This document shows, piece by piece, positions 15,574-22,469 of a DNA stretch of 64,000 nt. The notes beneath the pieces are model-generated. The model saw only the letters and a list, made by a program, of their open reading frames with translations, was not told the DNA's origin and did not search any database. The stretch comes from an uncultured Ruminococcus sp. (GTDB lineage: Bacteria; Bacillota; Clostridia; Oscillospirales; Acutalibacteraceae). The position numbers and the translations under genes are program-made. Location of the stretch: assembly GCA_910585865.1 (NCBI GenBank), contig CAJUGO010000003.1, forward strand, positions 1 to 64,000, given 5' to 3'. Each line of letters starts with the position of its first letter. Position 1 is the stretch's first letter.

Positions 15574-15602
15574 TTTACAAAAGAAACTTGACCGCATATA
15601 AT
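15574..15602 (+). promoter_or_regulatory. Promoter of the SnoaL-like gene
   Basis: TTTACA (15574-15579), 17-base spacer, TATAAT (15597-15602), about 90 bases before ATG 15694. The leader contains GAGCTGCGGGGAACGGCCGCTC, a GC-rich potential hairpin around 15611-15632. HxlR is the likely regulator. Confidence 0.65.
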
Positions 15603-15693
15603 ATAGACAAGAGCTGCGGGGAACGGCCGCTCCAAAGCTCAAACGGAATTTAACCATTCGGATTAACCGATTGTATTTAAGGAGGAAACTAAA

Positions 15694-16467
15694 ATGACAA
15701 ACATTCAGAAAGCTCTTGAACTTATTAACACTTTCGCTACCGGTGATACAGAAAAGGCTGCAAGCCTGCTTGCGGAAGGTTACATTCAGCACAATCTTGC
15801 CTACGGCACAGGCCGTGACGCTTTTGTCGGCTCGGTTGCTTACCTTGCCTCTGCTCCCGTCAAGACAACTGTAAACAATATTCGCGCATTTGAGGACGGC
15901 AACAAAGTGTTCTTGCAGACTGTCTATAATTTTGCCGGTGCGGGCGAACAGGTTGCTTTCGACATCTTCCGCTTTGACGAAAACGGTCTGATTTCCGAGC
16001 ATTGGGACAATCTTGCTATCAAAGCAGAGCCGAATCCCTCCGGCAGAACACAGATCGACGGCACTATGGAGCTGAAAGACCTTGAAAAAACCGAGGCAAA
16101 CCGTGAGGTAGTAAAGAATTTCCTTTACGATGTTATGCAGGGTAAGCATCCTGAAAAGACACCTGATTATTTTGACGGTGACATATACCTTCAGCACAAC
16201 ACAGGCATTGCCGATGGGTTATCGGGTCTGAGTGCTGCGCTGGCGGCTCTTGCCGAGCAGAACATTCAGATGATTTACAACACCGTTCATCAGGTGCTTG
16301 CACAGGGCAATTATGTACTGGCAGTCAGCGAAGGTACTTTCGGTGGCGCTCCTACTGCTTACTATGATCTGTGGCGTGTAGAAAACGGAAAAATCGCAGA
16401 GCATTGGGATGTTATGGAAACCATTGCCGAGAAATCTACTTGGCAAAATCAGAACGGCAAGTTCTAA
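15694..16467 (+). CDS. Tandem SnoaL-like (NTF2-fold) protein
   Basis: 257 residues, ATG 15694, strong AAGGAGGAAA ribosome site. Two SnoaL-like/ester-cyclase-like NTF2 domains are joined: residues about 1-118 (ALELINTFATGDTEKAASLLAEGYIQHN ... RFDENGLISEHWDNL) and about 130-250 (REVVKNFLYDVMQGKHPEKTPDYFDGDIYLQHN ... LWRVENGKIAEHWDVME). The repeated pattern of YIQHN/YLQHN and EHWD confirms internal duplication. Such proteins are often annotated as predicted SnoaL-like aldol condensation enzymes and sit next to HxlR regulators; the substrate is unknown. The gene ends 22 bases before the FMN riboswitch. Confidence 0.8.
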   Translation: MTNIQKALELINTFATGDTEKAASLLAEGYIQHNLAYGTGRDAFVGSVAYLASAPVKTTVNNIRAFEDGNKVFLQTVYNFAGAGEQVAFDIFRFDENGLISEHWDNLAIKAEPNPSGRTQIDGTMELKDLEKTEANREVVKNFLYDVMQGKHPEKTPDYFDGDIYLQHNTGIADGLSGLSAALAALAEQNIQMIYNTVHQVLAQGNYVLAVSEGTFGGAPTAYYDLWRVENGKIAEHWDVMETIAEKSTWQNQNGKF

Positions 16468-16488
16468 AAATTGATTTGCTCAAAAGCA

Positions 16489-16599
16489 ATCTTCGGGGCA
16501 AGGTGAAATTCCTGACCGGCAGTTAAAGTCTGCAAACTGTAAAAACGGCTGAAACGGTGAAATCCCGTAACCGACGGTAAAGTCCGGATGGAAGAAGAT
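16489..16599 (+). ncRNA. FMN riboswitch (RFN element)
   Basis: The conserved RFN segments are all present in order: ATCTTCGGGGCAAGGTGAAATTCC (from 16489), GACCGGCAGT, GGTGAAATCCCG, ACCGACGGTAAAGTCCGGATG and the closing GAAGAAGAT ending at 16599, which pairs with the opening ATCTTC. A rho-independent terminator stands at 16609-16641, so FMN binding should stop transcription into ribU and the genes behind it. Confidence 0.95.
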
Positions 16600-16608
16600 A
16601 TGATAAGA

Positions 16609-16641
16609 AAGCCCCGCAGACAACAGTTTGCGGGGCTTTTC
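16609..16641 (+). terminator. FMN riboswitch expression-platform terminator
   Basis: AAGCCCCGCA (16609-16618) and TGCGGGGCTT (16629-16638), then TTTC. The 10-bp perfect stem lies 10 bases behind the riboswitch closing stem and 32 bases before ATG of ribU. AACAGTTTGC in the loop/right arm is complementary to GCAAACTGT inside the aptamer, a possible antiterminator. Confidence 0.85.
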
Positions 16642-16672
16642 TAAATCCACCTCATATCTCATAAGGAGAAGT

Positions 16673-17284
16673 ATGAAATCAGTTTCTCAAAAACAAAACA
16701 ACACAAGATTAAATGTGCGAACGCTTGCAATGACCGCAATGCTTTCCGCAATATCATTTATCTTGGCTTTTGTTGAGTTTCCGGTTCCGCTGTCTCCGTC
16801 CTTTGCTCGGATGGATCTGTCGGATTTTCCGGCTCTCATCGGTACTTTTGCTTTCGGCCCGGTTTCCGGGCTTTTGATTGAACTTGTAAAAAACTCCTTG
16901 CAGCTTATCTCAACCTCTACCGGAGGCGTTGGCGAGCTTGCCAATTTCTTTATGGGCGGCTCTTATGTGTTTGTTGCGGGGATTATCTATAGATTCCATA
17001 AAACGAAAACGACAGCATGGATTTCCTGTATTACTGCAAGTATTGTTATGGGGATTGTCGGTGCGGTTACAAATTATTTTATACTGTTTCCTGTATTTGA
17101 GCAGTTTATGCCTTTAGATCAGGTGATTGCTTCATTCAGTGCATTTATCCCGTTTATCAAAACAAAACTGGAGGTGGTATTATATAACGCTTTTCCATTT
17201 AATCTTTTGAAAGGCTTGGTTATCGGCCTTTTCACAATGCTGGTTTACAAAAAACTTGCCCCCATATTAAAGGGCTTAAAATAA
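16673..17284 (+). CDS. ribU: Riboflavin ECF transporter S component RibU
   Basis: 203 residues from ATG 16673 (AAGGAGAAG upstream). It is a six-helix S-component: TLAMTAMLSAISFILAFVEFPVPLSPSFARMDLSDFPALIGTFAFGPVSG is the typical RibU riboflavin-binding region, followed by membrane helices to about residue 190. It delivers riboflavin using the shared ECF energising module encoded elsewhere. Placement directly under the FMN riboswitch supports the substrate. Being cargo of a mobile element, and heading a group of FMN- and NAD-related genes, it may serve the flavoprotein that follows. Confidence 0.92.
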   Translation: MKSVSQKQNNTRLNVRTLAMTAMLSAISFILAFVEFPVPLSPSFARMDLSDFPALIGTFAFGPVSGLLIELVKNSLQLISTSTGGVGELANFFMGGSYVFVAGIIYRFHKTKTTAWISCITASIVMGIVGAVTNYFILFPVFEQFMPLDQVIASFSAFIPFIKTKLEVVLYNAFPFNLLKGLVIGLFTMLVYKKLAPILKGLK

Positions 17285-17295
17285 GGAGAGTATCT

Positions 17296-17919
17296 ATGGA
17301 AACAAAGGATTATCTCAAATATATCGTAGATGAAATCCATACTGTGGTGGTCGCAACTGTGGACGATAGCAGACAGCCCGTGACCGCAGCTATTGATATG
17401 ATGGATTATGATGAAAACGGCTTATGCTTTCTGACGGCAAAGGGCAAGGGCTTTTATGACCGGCTGAAAAAGCGTGAATATATGGCGCTTACAGGTATGA
17501 AGGGCGAAGATACAATGTCCTGTGTCGCCGTTTCGGTTCGTGGAAAGGTAAAGGAAGTGGGTGCGGCGCTTCTGCCCCGTCTGTTCTTAAAGAATCCGTA
17601 TATGAACGAGATTTATCCTACAGCCGAATCGCAAAAGGCGCTCACCGTATTTCAGCTTTATGAGGGTAGCGGTGAATGGTTTGACCTGTCAAAGAAGCCC
17701 ATAGAGCGTGCGTCTTTCACCTTTGGCGGCGCAGAGACAAAAAATGACGGCTACTTTATTACAGACGCTTGCATCGGCTGCCGTGCTTGTGAGGCGGTCT
17801 GTCCGCAAAGCTGTATTGATTTTGCCGGGACGCCTGCGGTGATCCGGCAGGAAAACTGCCTACACTGCGGAAACTGTATGTCAGTATGTCCGCAAAATGC
17901 AGTTGTTCGGGAGGTGTAA
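17296..17919 (+). CDS. FMN-binding split-barrel protein fused to 2[4Fe-4S] ferredoxin
   Basis: 207 residues, ATG 17296, AAGGAGAG upstream, 11 bases after ribU. Residues about 1-145 form a pyridoxamine-5'-phosphate-oxidase-like flavin barrel (VVVATVDDSRQPVTAAIDMM...LCFLTAKGKGFYDRL). Residues about 150-205 carry two [4Fe-4S] motifs, CIGCRACEAVCPQSC and CLHCGNCMSVCPQ. The combination suggests electron transfer between a ferredoxin and a flavin-bound substrate. It is placed between the riboflavin transporter and the macrodomain gene in one apparent operon. The substrate is not known; a link to redox-responsive ADP-ribosylation is inference. Confidence 0.85.
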   Translation: METKDYLKYIVDEIHTVVVATVDDSRQPVTAAIDMMDYDENGLCFLTAKGKGFYDRLKKREYMALTGMKGEDTMSCVAVSVRGKVKEVGAALLPRLFLKNPYMNEIYPTAESQKALTVFQLYEGSGEWFDLSKKPIERASFTFGGAETKNDGYFITDACIGCRACEAVCPQSCIDFAGTPAVIRQENCLHCGNCMSVCPQNAVVREV

Positions 17920-17921
17920 AA

Positions 17922-18701
17922 ATGACGCAGACGGAAAGACGGATTTATTTAATCAAAGAACTGCTTTCCGAGCAGCCACGATATGCGGGTATGGAAATTC
18001 CGAAAAATGAACAGGAACAAAAATACCTCCTGCGCTCTCTTTTCAATATCCGTATGCCTAAAGCTGTCAGCGAGGAATTTCTGAAAATTCAGGACGCATA
18101 CCTGAAAGATGAAACCGAAAAGAAAGGCATTACGGAACTCACTGACTTACAGACCATACAGGATAATCTGTATTTATGGCGTGGCGATATTACTACACTT
18201 CGGTGCGACGGGATCGTCAATGCCGCAAACAATCAAATGCTCGGCTGCTTCTGCCCGAACCACGGCTGCATAGACAATGCCATCCACACCTTTTCCGGCG
18301 TTCAGCTTCGTTTGGTTTGTGCGGAGCTGATGAAAGAGCAAGGACACGAAGAAGAAACCGGCACAGCTAAAATTACCCCTGCATACAATCTGCCGTGTAA
18401 GTATGTTTTGCACACGGTCGGGCCGATCATTAGGGGACGGTTAAGAGAGAAAGACAATGAGCAGCTTGCGTCCTGCTATCGTTCCTGTTTGGAACTGGCA
18501 GAGCAAAACGGATTAAAAAGCATTGCCTTCCCGTGTATTTCCACGGGCGAGTTTCATTTTCCAAACGACAAAGCGGCAGAAATTGCAATTCAGACGGTAA
18601 AGGAATATAGGAAGCGGACTGACAGTCAAATGGAGGTGATATTCAATGTTTTTAAGGAAACCGATTATGAAATCTACCGGGAATTACTGGTCGCAAATTG
18701 A
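17922..18701 (+). CDS. Zinc-type macrodomain ADP-ribosyl hydrolase
   Basis: 259 residues from ATG 17922, 2 bases after the previous stop, ribosome site GGGAGGTG. An N-terminal helical extension (about 1-70) precedes a macrodomain: LYLWRGDITTLRCDGIVNAANNQMLGC, then CFCPNHGCIDNAIH, GTAKITPAYNLPCKYVLHTVGP and IAFPCISTGEFHFPNDKAAEIA. The Cys/His/Cys segment CFCPNHGCIDN matches the zinc-binding macrodomains found linked to SirTM sirtuins; these remove ADP-ribose from modified proteins. The next gene encodes that sirtuin and overlaps by 56 bases, so modifier and eraser are produced together. Confidence 0.9.
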   Translation: MTQTERRIYLIKELLSEQPRYAGMEIPKNEQEQKYLLRSLFNIRMPKAVSEEFLKIQDAYLKDETEKKGITELTDLQTIQDNLYLWRGDITTLRCDGIVNAANNQMLGCFCPNHGCIDNAIHTFSGVQLRLVCAELMKEQGHEEETGTAKITPAYNLPCKYVLHTVGPIIRGRLREKDNEQLASCYRSCLELAEQNGLKSIAFPCISTGEFHFPNDKAAEIAIQTVKEYRKRTDSQMEVIFNVFKETDYEIYRELLVAN

Positions 18702-19530
18702 AAAGCTGAAAACAGAAATTGAAACCGCCGATGCCATTCTAATCGGAGCAGGCGCAGGGCTTTCCACCTCTGCCGGAATGGAATACAGCGGAGAACGGTT
18801 TGAAAAGACCTTTTCCGACTTCCGTCAGAAATACGGTATCACCGATATGTATTCGGGCGGTTTTTATCCGTATGACAGCTTGGAGGAATACTGGGCGTGG
18901 TGGTCACGGCATATCTGGATCAACCGTTATGATTCCGGTGTGGGGAAGCCCTATGCCGACCTGTTGGAGCTGGTGAAAGATAAAGACTACTTTGTGCTTA
19001 CCACGAATGTGGATCATCAGTTTCAGCTTGCAGGCTTTGATAAAAAGCGTCTGTTTTACACGCAGGGAGATTATGGGTTATGGCAATGCTCTAAAGCCTG
19101 TCACGATAAAACTTATGATAACGAAGAAGCTGTACGACAAATGATGACTGCCCAAAAGGATATGAAAATACCGACAGGGCTGATACCGAAATGCCCTGTG
19201 TGCGGCGCTCCAATGACGATGAATCTGCGCTGTGATAATAAGTTCGTGCAGGACGAGGGCTGGTATGCAGCAGCAAACCGCTATGATGATTTCATCCGCT
19301 GTCACGAAAATTTGCATATTCGCTTTTTAGAGCTTGGCGTCGGGTTTAACACGCCTGTTATTATTAAATATCCGTTCTGGCAGATGACGGCAAAAAATAA
19401 GAAAGCCGTTTATGCCTGTGTAAATTACGGAGAATCTCTTTTCCCAAGAGAAATTGAAAATCAGGCGATTTGTATGGATATTGGTATAGAAAAAGTGCTC
19501 AAAGACCTTAACCAAACTACCAATATATGA
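18646..19530 (+). CDS. SirTM-type sirtuin (protein ADP-ribosyltransferase)
   Basis: 294 residues. ATG 18646 is favoured by the perfect GGAGGTGAT 6 bases upstream; ATG 18667 is an alternative. Motifs: NAD-binding GAGAGLSTSAGMEYSG (about 38-52), TTNVDHQFQLAG (about 119-130) and FYTQGDYGLWQC, where canonical deacylases have the catalytic His (HG). The Gln-for-His change is characteristic of class M sirtuins, which ADP-ribosylate a lipoylated carrier instead of deacylating. Zinc ligands are CSKAC and CPVCGAPM...C. The 56-base overlap with the macrodomain gene is typical of SirTM operons. The usual carrier GcvH-L and ligase LplA2 are absent here. Confidence 0.9.
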   Translation: MFLRKPIMKSTGNYWSQIEKLKTEIETADAILIGAGAGLSTSAGMEYSGERFEKTFSDFRQKYGITDMYSGGFYPYDSLEEYWAWWSRHIWINRYDSGVGKPYADLLELVKDKDYFVLTTNVDHQFQLAGFDKKRLFYTQGDYGLWQCSKACHDKTYDNEEAVRQMMTAQKDMKIPTGLIPKCPVCGAPMTMNLRCDNKFVQDEGWYAAANRYDDFIRCHENLHIRFLELGVGFNTPVIIKYPFWQMTAKNKKAVYACVNYGESLFPREIENQAICMDIGIEKVLKDLNQTTNI

Positions 19531-19583
19531 TATAAATTTGTTTTATGTTTTAAGGGGGTGATAGTATCGGACGAATTATCATT

Positions 19584-19988
19584 TTGGAATTAACAGACCG
19601 TGACAGTACCGCTTTTGAGGATATTCTATCCTTTTTATCACGCCACCCTGATTTAGAAAAATGGAAGCTCCGAGATGAGCCGATAATATCATTTCCGGGG
19701 CTTGAACTAAATCTTGCACGCAGAAAAATCACAAGCGATGGACGAGAGATTTCATTGACCGCAAAGGAATACGATATTCTCTGTTTGCTGGTAGCAAATA
19801 AAAACCGTGTGCTGACCTACGACCAAATCTATGAAAAGGTATGGGGTGATTTTTCTTCGGGTAGCGAACGGGAAACAATCGGTTTCCATGTTCGTAATCT
19901 CCGAAAAAAACTATTTGATACCGACCAAGAGCCCGCGTATCAAATAGAGAGTATTCGGGATGTTGGCTATCGGTTTCAGTATAATTAG
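19584..19988 (+). CDS. OmpR/PhoB-type winged-helix protein lacking a receiver domain
   Basis: 134 residues from TTG 19584, but the frame is open back to 19554 and an AAGGGGGTGAT ribosome site at 19552-19562 points to a start at 19566, where the codon is ATC (MGRIIILELTDRD would be read). The C-terminal domain (LELNLARRKITSDGREISLTAKEYDILCLLV...FHVRNLRKKL...IRDVGYRFQY) is a complete trans_reg_C winged helix. No phosphorylation domain precedes it; the N-terminal 45 residues are short and unique. It may be a one-domain regulator of the cargo. The stop is followed by a strong terminator. Confidence 0.7.
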   Translation: MELTDRDSTAFEDILSFLSRHPDLEKWKLRDEPIISFPGLELNLARRKITSDGREISLTAKEYDILCLLVANKNRVLTYDQIYEKVWGDFSSGSERETIGFHVRNLRKKLFDTDQEPAYQIESIRDVGYRFQYN

Positions 19989-19996
19989 CAAGTTTC

Positions 19997-20032
19997 AAGC
20001 AACAGTCTGTTTCGTCAGACTGTTGCTTTTCT
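19997..20032 (+). terminator. Terminator after winged-helix gene
   Basis: AAGCAACAGTCTG (19997-20009) and CAGACTGTTGCTT (20016-20028), 13-bp perfect stem, then TTTC. Confidence 0.8.
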
Positions 20033-20322
20033 CGTTTACAGAAGATATTTCGAGCGATTTTTCAATGGCTTTCCACATTTTGAGTTGATATGACAGATTG
20101 CTTTCGCATATTGTCTGAACTTGCGATATTTCTCGGCGTAATCTCGGTTTTATCTCGGTGAAATCTCTTTTTCATACAGTATAATCCCTTTATCTACAAA
20201 ACGGATAGGGGAAAACTGAAAATGCCTGTTGGCTTATCCCCGCAAAGGGGATATAATGAAACACAGAAAAAACGAACCGCCTAAAATACCGCCTGATAAA
20301 AAACTTAAATATCAATTTTTAC

Positions 20323-20358
20323 ATACCGCAATCTCTAAGGGGATTGCGGTATTTTTTT
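20323..20358 (+). terminator. Leader terminator 1 upstream of sigma-like gene
   Basis: ATACCGCAATC (20323-20333) pairs with GATTGCGGTAT (20342-20352), followed by TTTTTTG. Confidence 0.75.
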
Positions 20359-20421
20359 GTTCGACACCGTTTTACCTATTCAGTCCATACAGGCTAATAT
20401 ATGGCAGTCCTCTACAAAATG

Positions 20422-20455
20422 ACGCACCCGCTGTAAAGTGGGTGCGTTTCTTTTA
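20422..20455 (+). terminator. Leader terminator 2 upstream of sigma-like gene
   Basis: ACGCACCC (20422-20429) and GGGTGCGT (20440-20447), then TTCTTTTA. Second of two tandem terminators in the leader. Confidence 0.65.
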
Positions 20456-20498
20456 TGTCATAATATGCCGTTTTTTGATGTTCCATAGCGGGCGTAGT

Positions 20499-20542
20499 CC
20501 TCCGATCAATCTGAATCTCAAAAAATTCAGATTGATCGGAGG
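20499..20542 (+). promoter_or_regulatory. Perfect 18-bp hairpin enclosing the Shine-Dalgarno
   Basis: CCTCCGATCAATCTGAAT (20499-20516), loop CTCAAAAA, ATTCAGATTGATCGGAGG (20525-20542). The terminal GGAGG is the ribosome site for GTG 20551 and is entirely paired with CCTCC. Similar but shorter structures precede the sigma-like genes at 5506 and 6109. Confidence 0.8.
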
Positions 20543-20550
20543 TAAACAGC

Positions 20551-21000
20551 GTGAGTGCTGACAAAAAAAGGATATGGATAAACGGCCAGCTTGTCGAGGT
20601 AACGGATGAAGTTTATGCCGCCTATACAAAAGGCGACCGAAAAATGCGTTACTTTGAAAATGACCTGAAAACAGAGCGTTTTCTTCTCACCAAAGATGGA
20701 CGGATTGAACAAATCATACCCAGCCGCGAAGATTCATTAGACAGGCTTATGGAGGACAATGCACAGCAATTCTCCAACGGACAGGAAAGCGTTGAAGATG
20801 TAGTATTTCGGCAAATTATGGTGGACAAGCTACATACTGCGATTTCCCAGCTTACTGAAAAGGAACGGGCTTTGATTCAAGCATTGTTCTTTGAAGAAAT
20901 GACAGAACGGGAATATGCCGAACAGTTGGGCGTATATCGCAATGCTGTTCATAAGAAGAAAATGCGTATTCTTGAAAAACTAAAAAAACTTTTGGAATAA
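20551..21000 (+). CDS. Sigma-70 region-4-like regulator (second element module)
   Basis: 149 residues from GTG 20551, 8 bases behind GGAGG. The C-terminal part (LHTAISQLTEKERALIQALFFEEMTEREYAEQLGVYRNAVHKKKMRILEKLKKLL) is sigma region 4 with a helix-turn-helix. The N-terminal half contains RIWINGQLVEVTDEVYAAYTKGDRKMRYFENDLKTE, the common start of sigma-like regulators in ICEs. It aligns in general plan with the gene at 5506 but the N-terminal halves differ. Its ribosome site is sealed in an 18-bp stem, so translation probably needs an opening event (another RNA, protein, or ribosome entering from upstream). Confidence 0.78.
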   Translation: MSADKKRIWINGQLVEVTDEVYAAYTKGDRKMRYFENDLKTERFLLTKDGRIEQIIPSREDSLDRLMEDNAQQFSNGQESVEDVVFRQIMVDKLHTAISQLTEKERALIQALFFEEMTEREYAEQLGVYRNAVHKKKMRILEKLKKLLE

Positions 21001-21008
21001 AGGTGTGC

Positions 21009-21050
21009 AGACCCCTCGCTGAACGGCAAATACAGCGAGGGGTCTTTTTT
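21009..21050 (+). terminator. Terminator after sigma-like gene
   Basis: AGACCCCTCGCTG (21009-21021) and CAGCGAGGGGTCT (21033-21045), 13-bp perfect stem, followed by TTTTT. Confidence 0.85.
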
Positions 21051-21613
21051 ATTGACTTCTCGGCGTTCTTTGAAAACTAAATACCCATTCATCAAACACA
21101 TTCCTATTGCTATTGTGATGAGCATAAGCCACATTAGCGGCTGCGCCACGATCTGCGGGAAAGAAAGCAACGAGATTTCACCTGTATTTATTTTGGGTCT
21201 ATGGCTTTCATTTCCTGCAAGGAGCGAATAACAGTCGGCTATGAGTATCGGGCGGCTCCCGATATGGCGACGACAGGCAATAGGGACAATGATACTCCCG
21301 TCCAGCCACAGTCCGAGCGTGATAAGCGATATTTCGGTCGTGAAGCCGTCGCAGGCAATGGGGGCGGTCGCATGAGAACCATGTGAGGGTGAGATTCCCG
21401 TGGAGCTGGCAAGCCTCCAGCCGTTTGATGACTTCCCGCAACAATCCGGGGTGTCGAGGACAAATAGGATTGTTTCTTTATACAAGGTCAAACGGCAGGA
21501 CGGGTCAACTGAAACGGAGAATTGTTTGTATCTTCCCGACCTTAATTCTGTTCTGCCCTTGACCTCTACATAGGCGGCTAACCGCCTAAATTTTCAAAGG
21601 AGGTCATAACACT
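21051..21613. other. Non-coding or decayed region before the MazF-like gene
   Basis: No gene with a start and ribosome site is evident. On the minus strand, 21060-21170 could encode a hydrophobic segment (IVAQPLMWLMLITIAIGMCLMNGYLVF), perhaps a remnant of a small membrane protein. On the plus strand 21201-21386 reads ...VQPQSERDKRYFGREAVAGNGGG, also remnant-like. The CTACATAGGCGGCTAACCGCC segment (21567-21587) forms a short GGCGG/CCGCC hairpin just before the next ribosome site. Confidence 0.35.
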
Positions 21614-22138
21614 ATGAATCACACATATTTACGAGGTGATATGTATTACGCCGATTTGGGGCAAGGGATCGGCTCGGAACAAGAGGGCTACCGTCCCATC
21701 GTTATCATTCAAAACAATGTCGGCAACAAGCACAGCCCTACGGTGATTATCGCTTCTATCACCAGCAAAAAGGACGCAAAGCCGAAACTACCTACCCACT
21801 ACTACATCGACGCCGAAAACGGCTTGGAATTGCCCTCTATCGTACTTTTGGAACAACTGCGAACCGTGGATAAACGCCGCTTGGGTGACTTTATCGGTCA
21901 CTTGTCCGAAAAGCATATACAGGGTGTCAATCACGCTCTGGCAGTCAGTATCGGTCTGATCGAGAGTGTGCCGAAAAAGTTAATCCTTTGCCTTTGCAGC
22001 GCTTGTGCCGACAATTTCTACGGTACGGGCGCTTATTCTTTACGCAGGATTGACCCGCAGCAGACCGAGAAAGACACCTGCACCTATTGTAATCAGCGAA
22101 AAGGATATGACTACGAGATTATCCCGAAGAACCGTTAA
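21614..22138 (+). CDS. MazF/PemK-like toxin with C-terminal CxxC tail
   Basis: 174 residues, ATG 21614, AAAGGAGG upstream. Residues 1-115 are a PemK/MazF fold: YLRGDMYYADLGQGIGSEQEGYRPIVIIQNN, SPTVIIASITSK, then LPSIVLLEQLRTVDKRRLGDFIGHL. This family cuts mRNA at short sequences. A further 55 residues carry CLCSAC and CTYC, a pattern like a zinc ribbon, not present in ordinary MazF (about 110-120 residues). No antitoxin gene is adjacent; the next genes are the excisionase and integrase. It may be an orphan or have an antitoxin elsewhere, or act as an element-control protein. Confidence 0.75.
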   Translation: MNHTYLRGDMYYADLGQGIGSEQEGYRPIVIIQNNVGNKHSPTVIIASITSKKDAKPKLPTHYYIDAENGLELPSIVLLEQLRTVDKRRLGDFIGHLSEKHIQGVNHALAVSIGLIESVPKKLILCLCSACADNFYGTGAYSLRRIDPQQTEKDTCTYCNQRKGYDYEIIPKNR

Positions 22139-22149
22139 GGGGGCTGCCT

Positions 22150-22368
22150 ATGGAATCACAGACAGCCTATAAAATGCTATTCACGGATTATCCCGATGTA
22201 GTTAATGTTGAGCAAATGTGTGAAATGCTCGGCGGTATCTGCGACAAAACCGCTTATCGGCTTTTGAAGTCCGGCAAAATCAAGAGCTTTATCGTCGGCC
22301 GCCGTTATCGAATCCCGAAGCTCAACATTCTGGAATACTTGGAATTGATAGATAAATCTACTGCGTAA
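22150..22368 (+). CDS. Excisionase-like MerR/HTH_17 protein
   Basis: 72 residues from ATG 22150, 11 bases after the MazF-like gene. Its core, DVVNVEQMCEMLGGICDKTAYRLLKSGKIKSFIVGRRYRIPKLNILEYL, is the winged helix-turn-helix of DNA-binding excisionase-type proteins (helix, turn, then the GRRYRIP wing). It precedes the integrase by about 100 bases, the usual place for Xis. It would bend attachment-site DNA to favour excision. Confidence 0.8.
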   Translation: MESQTAYKMLFTDYPDVVNVEQMCEMLGGICDKTAYRLLKSGKIKSFIVGRRYRIPKLNILEYLELIDKSTA

Positions 22369-22469
22369 AACCTCGTTTGCACATTTGGCCTATGGGGTTC
22401 TTTCTGCTACAATATAAATGTCAATGGCAGATGAATCTACGCTGTACCACTAAAAGGAGGTTTTATTAT

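Larger units (their letters stand above)
19989..20550. other. Leader region with three terminator/hairpin structures
   Basis: No gene is well supported in this 562-base gap. It holds a terminator (19997-20032), a short frame from ATG 20256 (MKHRKNEPPKIPPDKK...) that runs through two more terminators (20323-20358 and 20422-20455) and so is probably not a protein gene, and the 18-bp hairpin that buries the ribosome site of GTG 20551. The order resembles an attenuated leader like that before regulatory genes in Tn916-type elements. Confidence 0.6.

Noticed and set aside
20229..20561. 110-residue frame MAYPRKGDIMKHRKN...
   Set aside because: It runs through two intrinsic terminators and the ribosome-site hairpin of the next gene; no family match. 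A shorter peptide from 20,256 cannot be excluded.
22377..22469. Longer N-terminus of the integrase (MHIWPMGFFLLQYK...)
   Set aside because: No ribosome site; AAAGGAGG is correctly placed for ATG 22,470, whose product starts like other integrases of the group.
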